64,000 nucleotides of DNA, from assembly GCF_050947875.1 (NCBI RefSeq), contig NC_134573.1:49898115-49962114 (forward strand). Direction: 5' to 3'. Under the pieces are notes generated by a model. The model searched no databases. It saw nothing but the letters and a program-made list of their open reading frames with translations, and was not told the DNA's origin. The DNA comes from Dermacentor variabilis. Its lineage: Eukaryota > Arthropoda > Arachnida > Ixodida > Ixodidae. Positions 22,585 through 34,500 of this stretch are shown piece by piece. Within the stretch, counting starts at the first letter, position 1; each line of letters begins with the position of its first letter. A program made the position numbers and the translations under genes.

Positions 22585-25500
22585 GTGAGTGCCTGCTTGC
22601 TTACCATGTGACCAGCGCTAAACGCCCCAGACCCGCTTTGTTTTAGCAGTAGGGAGTAGACGACTTCCAAATGCGGCTCCCTAAAGATTTCGGCTCCTCC
22701 GTGGCTGGTTACCACGAGGCACCATTGAAATGCGCCCGGCCACCATTTAAATATTACGATAAGCTCCAGCACGCTAAAGTGATTAGCAAAATCTCAACAG
22801 CGGCTGAAAATACGATAAGATCACCTTGATTCTACAGTGTTGGATGAATCCTTCCTGGCGATTATTGTGAAAAGGAAACTTCCTCGTTCCCTTCAAATCT
22901 AATTAAACAATTGCAGGTTTCAGACACCTCTATTTTTGTGAAATCACTTGCAACGTAATCATGTGTGCAGTTTCTGAGATATCAATTATATCAACATTAC
23001 TGGTAAATGTCCGCCGTGAAGTTTTGTAGAAAGTCCAAGTACGCTAAGATCGCGGCCACGGATGGTATGTTGTAGGTGCGACACAAGGCATGCAAGGGGG
23101 AGCCCAGAAGCAAGTGGCTAGGTGCGGCGCCGTCTTCTCGCGTGCCCAAGAGAGGGAGGCGGGCAACCTGCGCGAAAGCGGGGCAGCGGGACAGCGGGGA
23201 AAGGTGTTCGCGCTGAAAAGAAGGCGCGGGCGAGGTAGCGGAGGGCCAAGTTAGCGCACGTGCCCGCTTCTGTTCCGGCGGCAGCTGCGCGGCTGAGGTA
23301 CGGTCGCGTTCCTCTTGCAGGGAATATGCGGTGGGTTCGAAGGCAGCCTACCCGAGATAGATTATGACGTCGTGTTTGCGCTGTTCTCACCAGCCTAGTT
23401 GGCGTTGAAGCGAGGCGCAGCACGAATGGGAATTCTATCGTCGCTGCCACCGCCCTCGAGCACGGCAGCGTTCTGACAGCGAATATCAGCGTGCTTGTTA
23501 ATTTCATTAAGCGAATGTTTACAGCAGTTTACACAGCTGAGAAGCTACCAACCTTACTGTCGTATAGCTCTCTTATCACAAATACTGTTCCGTAGCAATA
23601 TTGCAATCAATGCTTCGCATTTCTGGCGAAACGGTGACTTCCTTAAGTAACGCCCTAGTTGCGCCGCGACTGAAGAAGCGTAGTGTTCCAGAGGGTGCTT
23701 TCGGCCTTGTGTTGTATTTGAATGGGGATCGTAACCACTCTTTAGTTTTAACCTTTGTCGTCAACTTGCATTTGCTTTACTTAACGAAGGATAGCGAATT
23801 GTGTTCGATGCCGGAGGAGCACCGAACCAAGATGGCACATGCGAAGGTGCTGTCTTCTGGCTAGTCTTCTGACATTCTATTCGTCGTTTACTTACAGTGC
23901 ATGAACGGGTTCAACCTTACATCAAGGTTTCTGAAGCTCCAGGATAAGCTGCGCGAGGAGGAAATAGCTGCATACATACCGGACGTCACCGACATTTCAA
24001 GCTGGGGTAAGCCATATTGCACTGCGTAAACTGGTGTAGTGACCTTGCCTGTAGTTACCACTCCAACACAACTCATTACGAGGTAGGGACATTAATATGC
24101 ACAAGCAGAGGCGTACGGTTTCCTATAATATTGCGATGATTTCGCATGTTCTTCTTGGTCGTCATTATTTGCACAAAAAATAGTCCCTCTGCTTTTTTAT
24201 TCTCCGGTACACACTTTGACATTGTTGAGCAGCAACTCGATGTACACTGGCTACTCCGACATACTAACAGCGCAATAAGCGCTGACAAGCAACGCTCTTT
24301 CTTGTGTCTGTTGTTTTGCGCTAAACAAAGTATTCATGGATTCGCACCAACTAGCCCGCCAACGCATTGTGCGCTTTAAAGAACTTGTTGTAATATTCGC
24401 ATTTTGCACTAAATATAAGTCGTATATAAAATATCAATAACGTGTGAGTGACTTGTTCTAATTCCGCAGAGTGGAACGGTGTTGAAGCAAAATGACGAAA
24501 GGTAGACAAGCTGGCTATACTGAACAATCCTGGGCAGCAGCTAGCGGAGCCCTGAAAACAAAGGATCCATACTAGAAATTGAAAACACACTTCCACGACG
24601 GGCGAAGGATAGAACGTCATTTAACATACTGGAGGACCCCTGCAATACTTTTCATTAAAGTTATGAAATGTATTTTAAATGAAAGGTTACTATATTGTTG
24701 CGGAGCCCCCAGTAGTGGCACCAGACAGAAGAAGACGATTTGTCGTGTAGTGGAATCGGTCTTTACAGCCGCGTTGGGAAGGCATCGTTGTCTCTCTTGT
24801 AAATATTGTAAATACATCTTTATATGTGACTTCTGCAACGTAACAAATTGGTGAGAGGTGCGGGGTACCCACGAGAAACAACAACGAAACTCCGCAGCGG
24901 TCGTCACTTAGGACATGAACAACATGACGGACGAAGCAGGACCCGACATGACGCGGCCTACATAAACGCCTACAACCCCGATGGTTCTGCTGACTAAGCC
25001 GCGAGATTCAGGAACGTTCATCGGCACCGACCACTGCGACGTGGAAGATTAAATTACCAGGTATGAGCGTGATGAGTGCCCGATGGAGCCGACGCCTACA
25101 TAAAGTTCTCGCACCGGCTGCGTCACGCACCATCCGCGTCGTCGACGGAGGAAAGCCTTCCGTGCTTGGTGTGTGCACCGGAGCATTGACATCGCGCGGC
25201 ACCTGACGTCTGTTTTAACGCGATAGCGTTAAGGAGCTCGTGTCGCAGAAAAGCCGGTGTCGTCAGCGTCGGTGTCGGCGTCCGCGGCGTTGGCCGTGAG
25301 CGATAAATCACGGCAGGCACTTCATAAATAAAAAGCAACTTCCTAGATGGGCTGGGTGGGAATCGAACCAGGGTCTCCGGAGTATGAGACGGAGACGTTA
25401 CTACTGAGCCACGAGTTTTTTTTTTCTTTTTTTTTTCTTTATTGCCGACTTCAACACGTCAGTTTACAAAATCAGTCCGCGCGAAGAACACAACACGTAT

Positions 25501-28500
25501 GCTAAACATACGTCACCCTCACTTGGGGTTACGTGATGAGATTAAAATTCCCGCATGTGTAGCAAAGCTTCCATTCTTGGAAGCCACTCAGGCACTGGGT
25601 CTTGTATCTTGTATCCTTCAATAGCTCTGCTAACAGATTCACAAAAATACTGTCTTATCGGCCTGGCATCAATGTCTGCGTGGCTGACCGCCATCCTGGA
25701 TCGCCAAATACTGTACAGGCCCAATATCATAATCATGTCAAAAGGAACCCCGTCTTCACTCTCGACGGGCAGAAATCTAATTCCGAAAGCATCCACCGGT
25801 AAGTCTTTTTTAATCGTGCGTTGGAGAATGTCCCAAAAGAAAAGGGCTTCCCAACAATCTAAGAAAACATGTTCGATAGTTTCCGGCTTCCGGCATATGA
25901 AACAATGATTTCCCCAAGGCACAAAGAAACCCTTCGCTTCCAAATACGTCTTGACTTCAAGAGTGTTCGTATGGAGCTTAAAGAAGAAACTTTTAACTCC
26001 GCCTGGTACAGTCATTCTTTTCACACGTTTTAGAACTGACTGCCATGGGCCTGCACAGTACAACGACCTGTACAACGGTACCGGAAGAAAGACCTCACAC
26101 AGGTCCTTATAAAGTTTCTTTCGCGACACCACTGACAAATATTCAAACGAAAAACGCACTTGCAAGACGCGACATGCCATGTACACCTCTTTAAGGAAGC
26201 CAAAAATGCTCCCTTGCATACTCTCCGAACTAACAACCAAATTTGGCAAAACCCTGCCCAACCTAACCTGACACACAGTTCGCAAAAAGGGGTCATTCGT
26301 GTCACGAAAAAACATAAATCGGTTAACCAACTGGCGCAGATATAGATGGGCCAAACCTAGTCCTCCAGAGCGGACGCGGTGAAACAGATTGGTGCGTCGT
26401 GTCCGCTCCCAAGTGCTTCCCCACACAAAAACCGCAAATACACGGTGCAGCTTCTGCACATTGACGCGAGAACAATGAATTGCTTGCAAGACATACCACA
26501 GCTTGGTTACAAAAAAAAGGTTACAAATTGTGGCACGCGCGAAAATAGACCAGCTGAAGCCTTTGAGCCTGTCGGCCTTCTCACGCATTTCAGCAACTTG
26601 GCATTTCCAATATGGCTCACTGTCGCGATAATTCTCCAGCGGCACTCCTAAATATTTTACTGGGGTTGCTGTCCAAGTCATGTTTGCGAAATTCGTTGGG
26701 GCTAAGGGCCAGTCGCCGTGCCAGAACCCCAAACACTTAGCCCAGTTCACAGCACTCCCGCTCACCGAACAAAAGTCTTTCACAATTTGAACCACAACAC
26801 GAACGCTTTCGTAGTCAGCACAGAATACGGCAATGTCATCAGCATACGCGAGAATGCGGACCTCCGCCGCATGCAAACGAAAACCATGAACGCTGTTGCT
26901 TTCAATAACGCTCAAACAAAAAGGTTCAATATACAAACAAAAAAGCAATGGTGACAGGGGGCAACCCTGACGCACAGAGCGTTGCACTTGGATGCGCGCT
27001 CCCACCCCCTTATTTACTAACAACCGCGTCGTGCATCCTCTGTACGAGTTCGATGCTTCAAAGCGGTACAAAAGCGCCTCTAGTGAACGCGGTGTTGCCT
27101 TAGAAACGAGCTGTTCCTAAGGCTCAGGCGTGCGTCGCTTGCTCAGGCGCACATTTCGTTGTCGCGCCGAACGCTGCGTTGCTCGACGCTCACCGCGTCC
27201 GATGCGGGGCGCGTAGTCGCTGCGCCGTACCCCATTGTCTTACACCCCTTGGCGGGTCGACGGGAACGCTGTCGCGTTCCACTCTTGAAGGCGAAGCTTA
27301 AGCGTCCTCCAATTTTTATTTGCCCTTTCGGAACAATGCCCTTATGACGTTATACTAGGCTTAGACCATTTATCCTGCTATTCAGCTTTCCTTGATAGCG
27401 CGTCTGGTGTCATTCAACTTGAACTACCCCACGGGTACTCTAGTCCACCACTCACCGAACCACGGTTATGCTCTCCGGAACACATCCGCCTTTCGCCTGA
27501 AGCCACAACGTACGTCATTCTACTGTCGTCCGTATCTGTCCCTGACGGCGTATATGTACTGTGTTCCACTGCTCACATACTGCTTGAAAGAGAATAGGCC
27601 TTTCCCCATACCATGCTCATTGTTACAAGCCATAAGACTTCCTTCCCTCTCCTGAATTTTAACTGCTTGACTGAAATTCTTCCCAGATACATGTCTTTGG
27701 GCGAAATCTCGCCGGTGAACGATTCCGAGACATCGGCTCTTGAACCTGACATTCCATCGCCTTCTACAGGAACATCTGATTCACCGACTTTCATTATGCA
27801 AAATAGAAGTGAGGCGTGCAGACAGGACACTAGAGTAGAGAAGTGGACAACACGAACGCCGACTATCAACTGAAGGGAGCACTGAGGCGAAAAAAGAAAG
27901 AAGACAAAAACTCATCTGCGCATGCTCAGGAATGGCAACACCACGTGTCAATCGGGTACACGTGCCGGTCTACGTGAGAGATAACTGTTAAGGCACTTAA
28001 TCTCTTCCTTACATAAAGTAATCGAAGGCTGAATCACGCACGCATTTCCACAATTATAGATATACCATGCCTCTACCATATGACGCGTATCTTCATTCTT
28101 ATGCCTGTACAATATCGCGCATTCATCTAACTCTGGCGTGCAGTTACAATCTTGGCAATGTAGCGAAAGATCCACCGGTTTACGACCTTTCATGTTCCAT
28201 CAGCCTCTGATTGATACACCATCCCGTTTGCCCTACGTAGAACTGGCCACAGCTAAGGGGAATTTTATACACCACACCCATACGACAGTCAGTAAAACTG
28301 TTGTTCTTATTGTGCTTTACTGGACAAATATCTGTTCGTTTTTTGCCTTTTACCCGCTCCTTTTTATTCTGTACGACAGCGTATATCTTACCTAGCTTAT
28401 TGGGAGCAGTGAAAGCAACATTAACATCAAATCGACTAGCAACTTTTTAAAGCCTGTGCGACACTGAATGAATATACGGAATAGCCACTACTTTTTTTGC

Positions 28501-31500
28501 TATTACTGCTTTCTGTAATCACGTCCGTCCCTCTCGAAACCGACTTCTTTAGGCGCTCAGCCACCGTGGCCACCGCTACATTAGGATAACCTGCTTCTAA
28601 TAGGCGCCGGACCTGCGCATTAAAACTGGCGCTCATTTTGTGCATGCAGGACCTGGTGAGGAAAGACTTAAGGCACGACATGGCAATTCTGTTTCTTACT
28701 AATTTAGAATGCTTGGATTGAAAGTTTAGCAACGGCTTCGAAGATCTTGGGGAGTACTGCCAACAAACATGATTTTGTTCGAAGATCAAGGAAATGTGAA
28801 GAAACTGAATTACGCGTCGCTAAGGAAATTCCTTGGTAAACTTTAATCCTCCCCCATAAAGTTTAAATTGCTCACTTACTGAGGTAGCAGCGGAATCGAA
28901 TTCTTCCCTATTGCAGAAAATCAGGTAATCATCAACGTAACGAAATATCTTGATAACGCTATCACCTAAGGCTTTCTCTAAGCAGTTGTCAACCTCACTC
29001 AGGTAAATATTGCTAAGAATAGGGGCAACCTTTGAGCCAATACAAATGCCTGATTTCTGCAGAAAAACGCCATCTCTCCACCCAATCAGTGAATCATCAA
29101 TGAATCCTTACCAACTAGCTCAGCTTTCTGTCGTTCTAAGCCTCATCGACTTTGTCAGATGAACTCAGAAAACAAATTGCATCTCATCTTTTTCCGGCAC
29201 AAGCTGCTGACCTCCGTCATCTCTTGGAATCTAACTGCGACATTTTTTACCTTGACGGCCGCCCGTAGTCCAGACATCAGTGTTCACCCATTGCATTTGC
29301 ACCGGTGACGTCAATCGCCGTACCGTGTTTCACATGGTGAGCGGCAAGTGATACAACGTGAAGTCGGTGAGATGTTGGCCAAAGACGTTATCGAGCTATC
29401 TTGCAGTACGTGGGCGCCTCTTGTTGTCCTTATCAAGAAGAAGGACGACAGTTGGCACTTTTGTGTGGATTACAGAAACCTCAACAAGATCGCACGCAAG
29501 CATGTCGACCCCTCGCCGCGTATCGAGGACGCCTTGGACTGCTTGCGCGGAGCCAGGTACTTTTCATCGATTTACCTCAGATCAGACTATTGGCTAATCT
29601 CGGTAGATGACATGGACCGCGAGGAAACTGCTTTCGTAACACGTGACGGCCTCTACCAATTCAAAGGTATGCAGTTGGGCCTTTGTAATGCCCCAGCAAC
29701 CTTGGAAGGAATGATGGACTTCTTACTTAGCGGCTACAAATGGTCCACATGTCTGTTATACAGAGGATGTCATAGTCTTTTCACCAACTTTCACGAGTCA
29801 TTTAACGTGTAAATCGGCTATTCTTGTTTTCCGACGCACCGGCCAGCAATTGAACTCATCCAAGTGCCACTTTTGACGTCGTCTAATTACTTTTGTTGGC
29901 CATTTTGTCAGCGCCGCTGGCGTTCAACCCAACCCTGACAATATTCGCGCAGTCCAGAACTTTCCTGTTCCATCTTCTGCTGCAGACGTAAGAAACTTTG
30001 TTGGGCTATGCTCATATTTACGTCGTTTTGTCAAGAATTTCGCCGAAAGTGCTAGGCCGTTCATCGAATTACTTAAGAAGGACGTTCCTTTCACATGGGG
30101 CCTTGCTCAAACCAAAGCCGTCTCCGCCTTCCTACACTTGCTCGCCGCTCCCCCATTGCTGGCTCATTATGATTCAATTGCCGCCACTTAGCTTCATACG
30201 GATGCCAGTGGCCATGGAATTGGGACCGTACTTGTTCAGTGGTAGGGTAACGCAGACCGCGTAATTGCATACGCCAGCCACCTCCTACCACCGAGAGAAA
30301 TTTTTCAATTACACAACGGGAGTGTCTGGCTTTAGTTTGGGCAGCTGCCAAATTCCACCCCTACTTGTATTACCACGCGTTTTCTGTGGTCACCCATTAC
30401 CACGACGTGTACTGGCTATCCTTACTTAAAGAACCCTCTGGACGATTCAGTAGATGGGCACTGCGGCTCCAAGAATATTAATTTTCTATTTTATACAAGT
30501 CACGTCATTTGCACAAGGATGCCGATTGCCTCTTCCGTCATCCTGTCAACCGTCCTGAATATGATGCGCATGACACCGACTCTTGTGTCTTGGCCATTTA
30601 TGATCTGCACGACATCCGCACTGAACAACGGCATGATGACGGCTTACGTGTTGTCATAAATCGTCTAAATTCTGTACATTCTGAACCAACACTGTGCATG
30701 TTCGTGCTCCGCGATGGCGTTCTCTACCGTCGCAGCTTACGCCCGGAAGGACCAGAATTTTTACTCGCTGTGCCACGCCATCTCCGGACATCAGTTCTTG
30801 TACTGTTGCATGACGCCCGTACTGCAGGCCACCTCGGCGTTTTGCGTACTTACGATCGCGTACGGCGCCGCTTCTTCTGACCAGGCCTGTACCACCTTGC
30901 AGCCTGTGTGTTCTGTAAGCGGCGTAAAAAACCTGGGCCGCTATAACGCAAAACTATTCCAAAATTTTCTATTTCAATTCTGCAATCAGCCCAACCCGAT
31001 TGGTCTAAAACTTGTTCGGACAATCCGCACTTCGCCTGTCTGTCACGCGACGTCACGAAAACCGCGGAAGCTCCCTTCCCATCTTGTATGACTTGTACAC
31101 ACTGATTATGCATAATTTGACCGAACAAAACAAAAGTAGTTATTTCTGATTCGATGGCTTTTTGCAATTACCCCTCGGCTATTGGTTAAAAGTTTTCGGG
31201 CTGTGCCCACTTCACCTGCCTCCCACGCGACGTCACAAAACCGCAAAAACTTAGCGCCTCAAAGGGACGCGTGCACGTAAAAGGTGCATTAGTATGCCGA
31301 ACAAAACTGAATTTTCTTCTGAATAGCCGCAGGCTACCCCGTTCCGAAAGGAATAAAAAATGGCTTCCGCCGATCGCTACGACACTGGCTGCTCGCCCCT
31401 GCCGGAAAGCATGGGTTTATTTGCACGTAATAAAACCTTTTGCGTGGCCGTGTAATGTTTTCGAGAACTTTCGGCACGTTGACGACGTCTTTCTGCCAAC

Positions 31501-34500
31501 TGTTCTTTTCTGGGGGTCCATTTTAGCGTCATCCTTAAGCTTCCGTTGCATGCCGCCGCGATTGTCGACGATTCACCGCAAGCTAAGTAAGAGAAAGCGG
31601 AGCAATCGCAGACGCCGGCACCGCCCTCTTATCCGGTTACCAGTATTCAGTGCAGTGGCTCGACCCCATCGAATCCTTGTCCACTTGAGCATGCTCCTCG
31701 CCTCTTGTGAGCCAATTAAGACAAGCCGCTTAGTGCAGACAATGTTATTCGTTTTTCAAGCAAGTAAAAGTGACCTCCTATGAACGAGGGGAGCATTTGA
31801 TTCGTTTATTCAGACAACCCTGCGCCGTCCAATGCTTGCGTCGGCGGTTACGCAACTTCGACATCAGGAGATTGGAATAAAACATATCGCAATAGTTTTA
31901 CGTTATACGGTCCCTACTGTGCTCCCCGCTATACGCCTTTACCCCATCGATGTGCCCTCAGAACCATTATTTCGCGTCGGTCTCGATCTTCTCGGCTGTT
32001 GTCTAACGTCGAAATCTGGCAATACGTGAGTCGCTGTCGCGACTGATTACGCGAGCCGGTATGCGATCACACAAGCTTTGCGCACAAGCTATGCAACTGA
32101 GGTGGTAGATTTCCTCTTATGTGGCGTCATCCTCCATCATGGTGCACACAGGCTGCACCTCAATGATCACGGCCACACCTTGTCCCGAGTAGTTTGACGA
32201 CCTACTTCGCTCCTCTTCTGCCGAGCACAAGCTTTCCACCACCTACCGCTCGCAGACAAATGGACTGATGAGGCGGCTCCATCGCACGTTTACTGAAATG
32301 CTGTCTGTGTGCGTTTCTGACAACCACGGTGATTGGGACAACACGTTACCCTTCGTGACCTTCGCCTGTAATTCATCCCGCCACGAGACCACTGCCTTTT
32401 CACACTTTTACCTTCTGTTCGGTCGCCACGCTTCTTTGCCCTTTGACACACTGCTTCCTTTCTCGACGAATATTCCCACTGAATAAGCTCAAGCCGTCTT
32501 CGCCCGGGCTCTCACGGCACGCTAGATTGCCGGCTGCCGGCTCACTGAGTTTCAGGCCGCGCTGAAGATCCGGTACGACCGCGAACATGGGGATGTTCGA
32601 TTTCCTCCTGGCTCCATTGTGCTCTTATGGACACCATGATGTCGCCACGTTGGCTCGTCTGAAAAAGCTGTTGCCGCGCTACACAGGACCCCACACGATA
32701 TTCCGTCAGCTTGGTGATGATCGAGATCACTACGAGATCACTCTGGTGAACTCGCGTGTCCCCACGGACGTTGTACATGTGTCCCGGCAGGAGCCTTAGT
32801 TTGCCGCGAGTTCATCTCCTTTAAAATTAGCGCCGACACGGCGCCTTTACAGGCGAGGATTATGTTATGGAGAAACGAAGGGTGGCGCCAGTCAGAGGAT
32901 GATTTCACGTGTAAAGGCGGAAGCGGTCTCCACAGCCATCTTGTTCATGCATCGCTGTCTCTCTTGTAGATATTGTAAATACATCTTTATATGTGACTTC
33001 TGCAACGTAACAATATTAAAAATATTTCCAATAAGAAGTAGCATCCACCCATATGGCAACGCTGTAAAGGCTTATGATGCATGATTATGGAGAATGCTCC
33101 ACCATAAATATAGCAATGAAACTTCTTTATACCAAAAATTATGGCGAATGCCTCTTTTTCAAGCCGTCTGCGTTACTTCTCCGGCTCCGACACTGCGCGC
33201 GAAACGAAAGCAACCGGTTTAGACCTGCCATCCTCGAAAACGCGTGAAAGTACTGAAGCTGCTCCCTACTACGATGAGTTACAGGCCAGCTTCAACGGTC
33301 TACCGGGTCGTAATGGGCCAGCACATGCGGGGATCACAACATTGTTTCGACTTGATCGAACGCTGGGCGGAAGTGGTAGTTCCAACACCAAGAAGCGTCC
33401 TTCTGCAAAAGCTGCTGAAAGGGCTCATCAACCATTGATACATAAGGCACGAGCTTCCTGCAATAGTTCACTACACCTAGGAAGTACTATAGTCGCTGCT
33501 TTGTTGTTGGTGCAGCAGCCTTCATAACTGCCTCAATTTTGTCTGGTGAGGCGCGACTCCTACTGCACTTTGGTTTTGCTTCAGGTAGCAGAGCTAGTTT
33601 CGAAAGAACGCTAATTCGTTCTTCACTCTGACACCTCGCTCTAATAGACGTTTCAAGAGAGCCTCAATGTTTATGAAATGTTCTTCAGCGGTTTTTCACG
33701 TGGCTAAAATGTCATCGAGAGAAAAACACACTTCGATGAGTGCCTTCAACATTTTTTTCCTTACTTTTTTTTAATACCTCTCACTGACGCAATTCCGCAA
33801 GGTAGCCTGTTAACTCTAAAGTGCCCTGTCTGCGTGCTTAACGTGAAGTAGTTAGACTCTTCCGACATGAGTACTTGCTGGTATGCCCTGTTCAGATCGA
33901 TCTCCGTAAAATGCAGTCCCTCGGTCAGAGCTGCCAATAGATCATCTATCTTAGGCGGCGGGTAGTGTGTGATGTCAAATGAGGAATATATCATTGTCTT
34001 ATAATCGCCATATAGGCGTATGCTGCCATCTTTCTTCATCACGGCACTGCGGGAGTGGCATACTCCGCTGTATTCACAGACGTGAGAATCACTAGCTTAA
34101 CCAATTAAGCTATCTCGGCTTCTACAGCTGACTGCAATGCGAACGGCGCATCCTTTGCTTTTAGGAACCTCGGCCGGTTCTCCGGTTTGAAAAAAAAACA
34201 GCTCGGGCCGTTCGTCTGTGATAGCACCTAACTCTTCCTTAAACAGTGTTTTTTTTTTTTACATTACTAGCAATTCGTTGACCCTTTCCTTCGTTCGGGT
34301 AAGACAAGTCGAACACTGACGAGACGTGGCTCGGGCACCGAATGCTATTCCAGACTAGGCATACTGCGTGCAGCCACTTTCGTCCTTGCGGTGGTGGTCC
34401 GCCTTTGTCGACGGAGTAGAGCGGGAATTTAGCCTTCAGTACCCCGTGCTGCGCGTCGACGACCCCGACCCCACGTCTGACGAGTGCTCCAGTATAGGTG

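Larger units (their letters stand above)
27797..29104 (-). mobile_element. Penelope-like element, 5'-truncated, inside Gypsy-3
   Basis: Reads right to left as RT then GIY-YIG endonuclease then a 3' tail, the order typical of Penelope-like elements. It lies between the Gypsy linker and Gypsy RT. It begins at 29104 in the middle of RT. The 3' edge near 27797 is approximate. Confidence 0.85.
24696..33012 (+). mobile_element. Gypsy-3: Ty3/Gypsy element bounded by two 150-bp LTRs, with nested insertions
   Basis: LTRs of equal length (24696-24845 and 32863-33012) are flanked by ATAT (24692-24695 and 33013-33016). Between them in order: gag fragment, SINE-type repeat containing a LINE, protease end, Penelope-like element, RT, RNase H, integrase zinc finger, DNA element family A, integrase core and GPY/F-like end. 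Removing the insertions leaves about 4 kb, with most of gag lost. All frames are broken. It lies in intron 2 of the host gene, same orientation. Confidence 0.82.

Noticed and set aside
23601..23864. 87-codon open frame in intron 1 of the host gene
   Set aside because: No homology recognised; it ends just before the exon 2 acceptor and does not connect in frame.
24470..24495. Possible alternative last exon after exon 2 (acceptor ATTCCGCAG, then Glu-Trp-Asn... and TGA)
   Set aside because: The phase fits, but it would end the protein after one membrane span, while exons 3-5 fit in phase and complete a four-span protein with a poly(A) signal. It remains possible as a minor isoform.
33013..33055. 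Gypsy-3 inserted directly into Gypsy-4
   Set aside because: Gypsy-4 similarity ends about 40 bp before the Gypsy-3 LTR, and no Gypsy-4 sequence resumes left of 24692, so the nesting cannot be shown.
33141..33527. 128-codon plus-strand open frame
   Set aside because: It is the antisense shadow of the Gypsy-4 connection and RNase H region.
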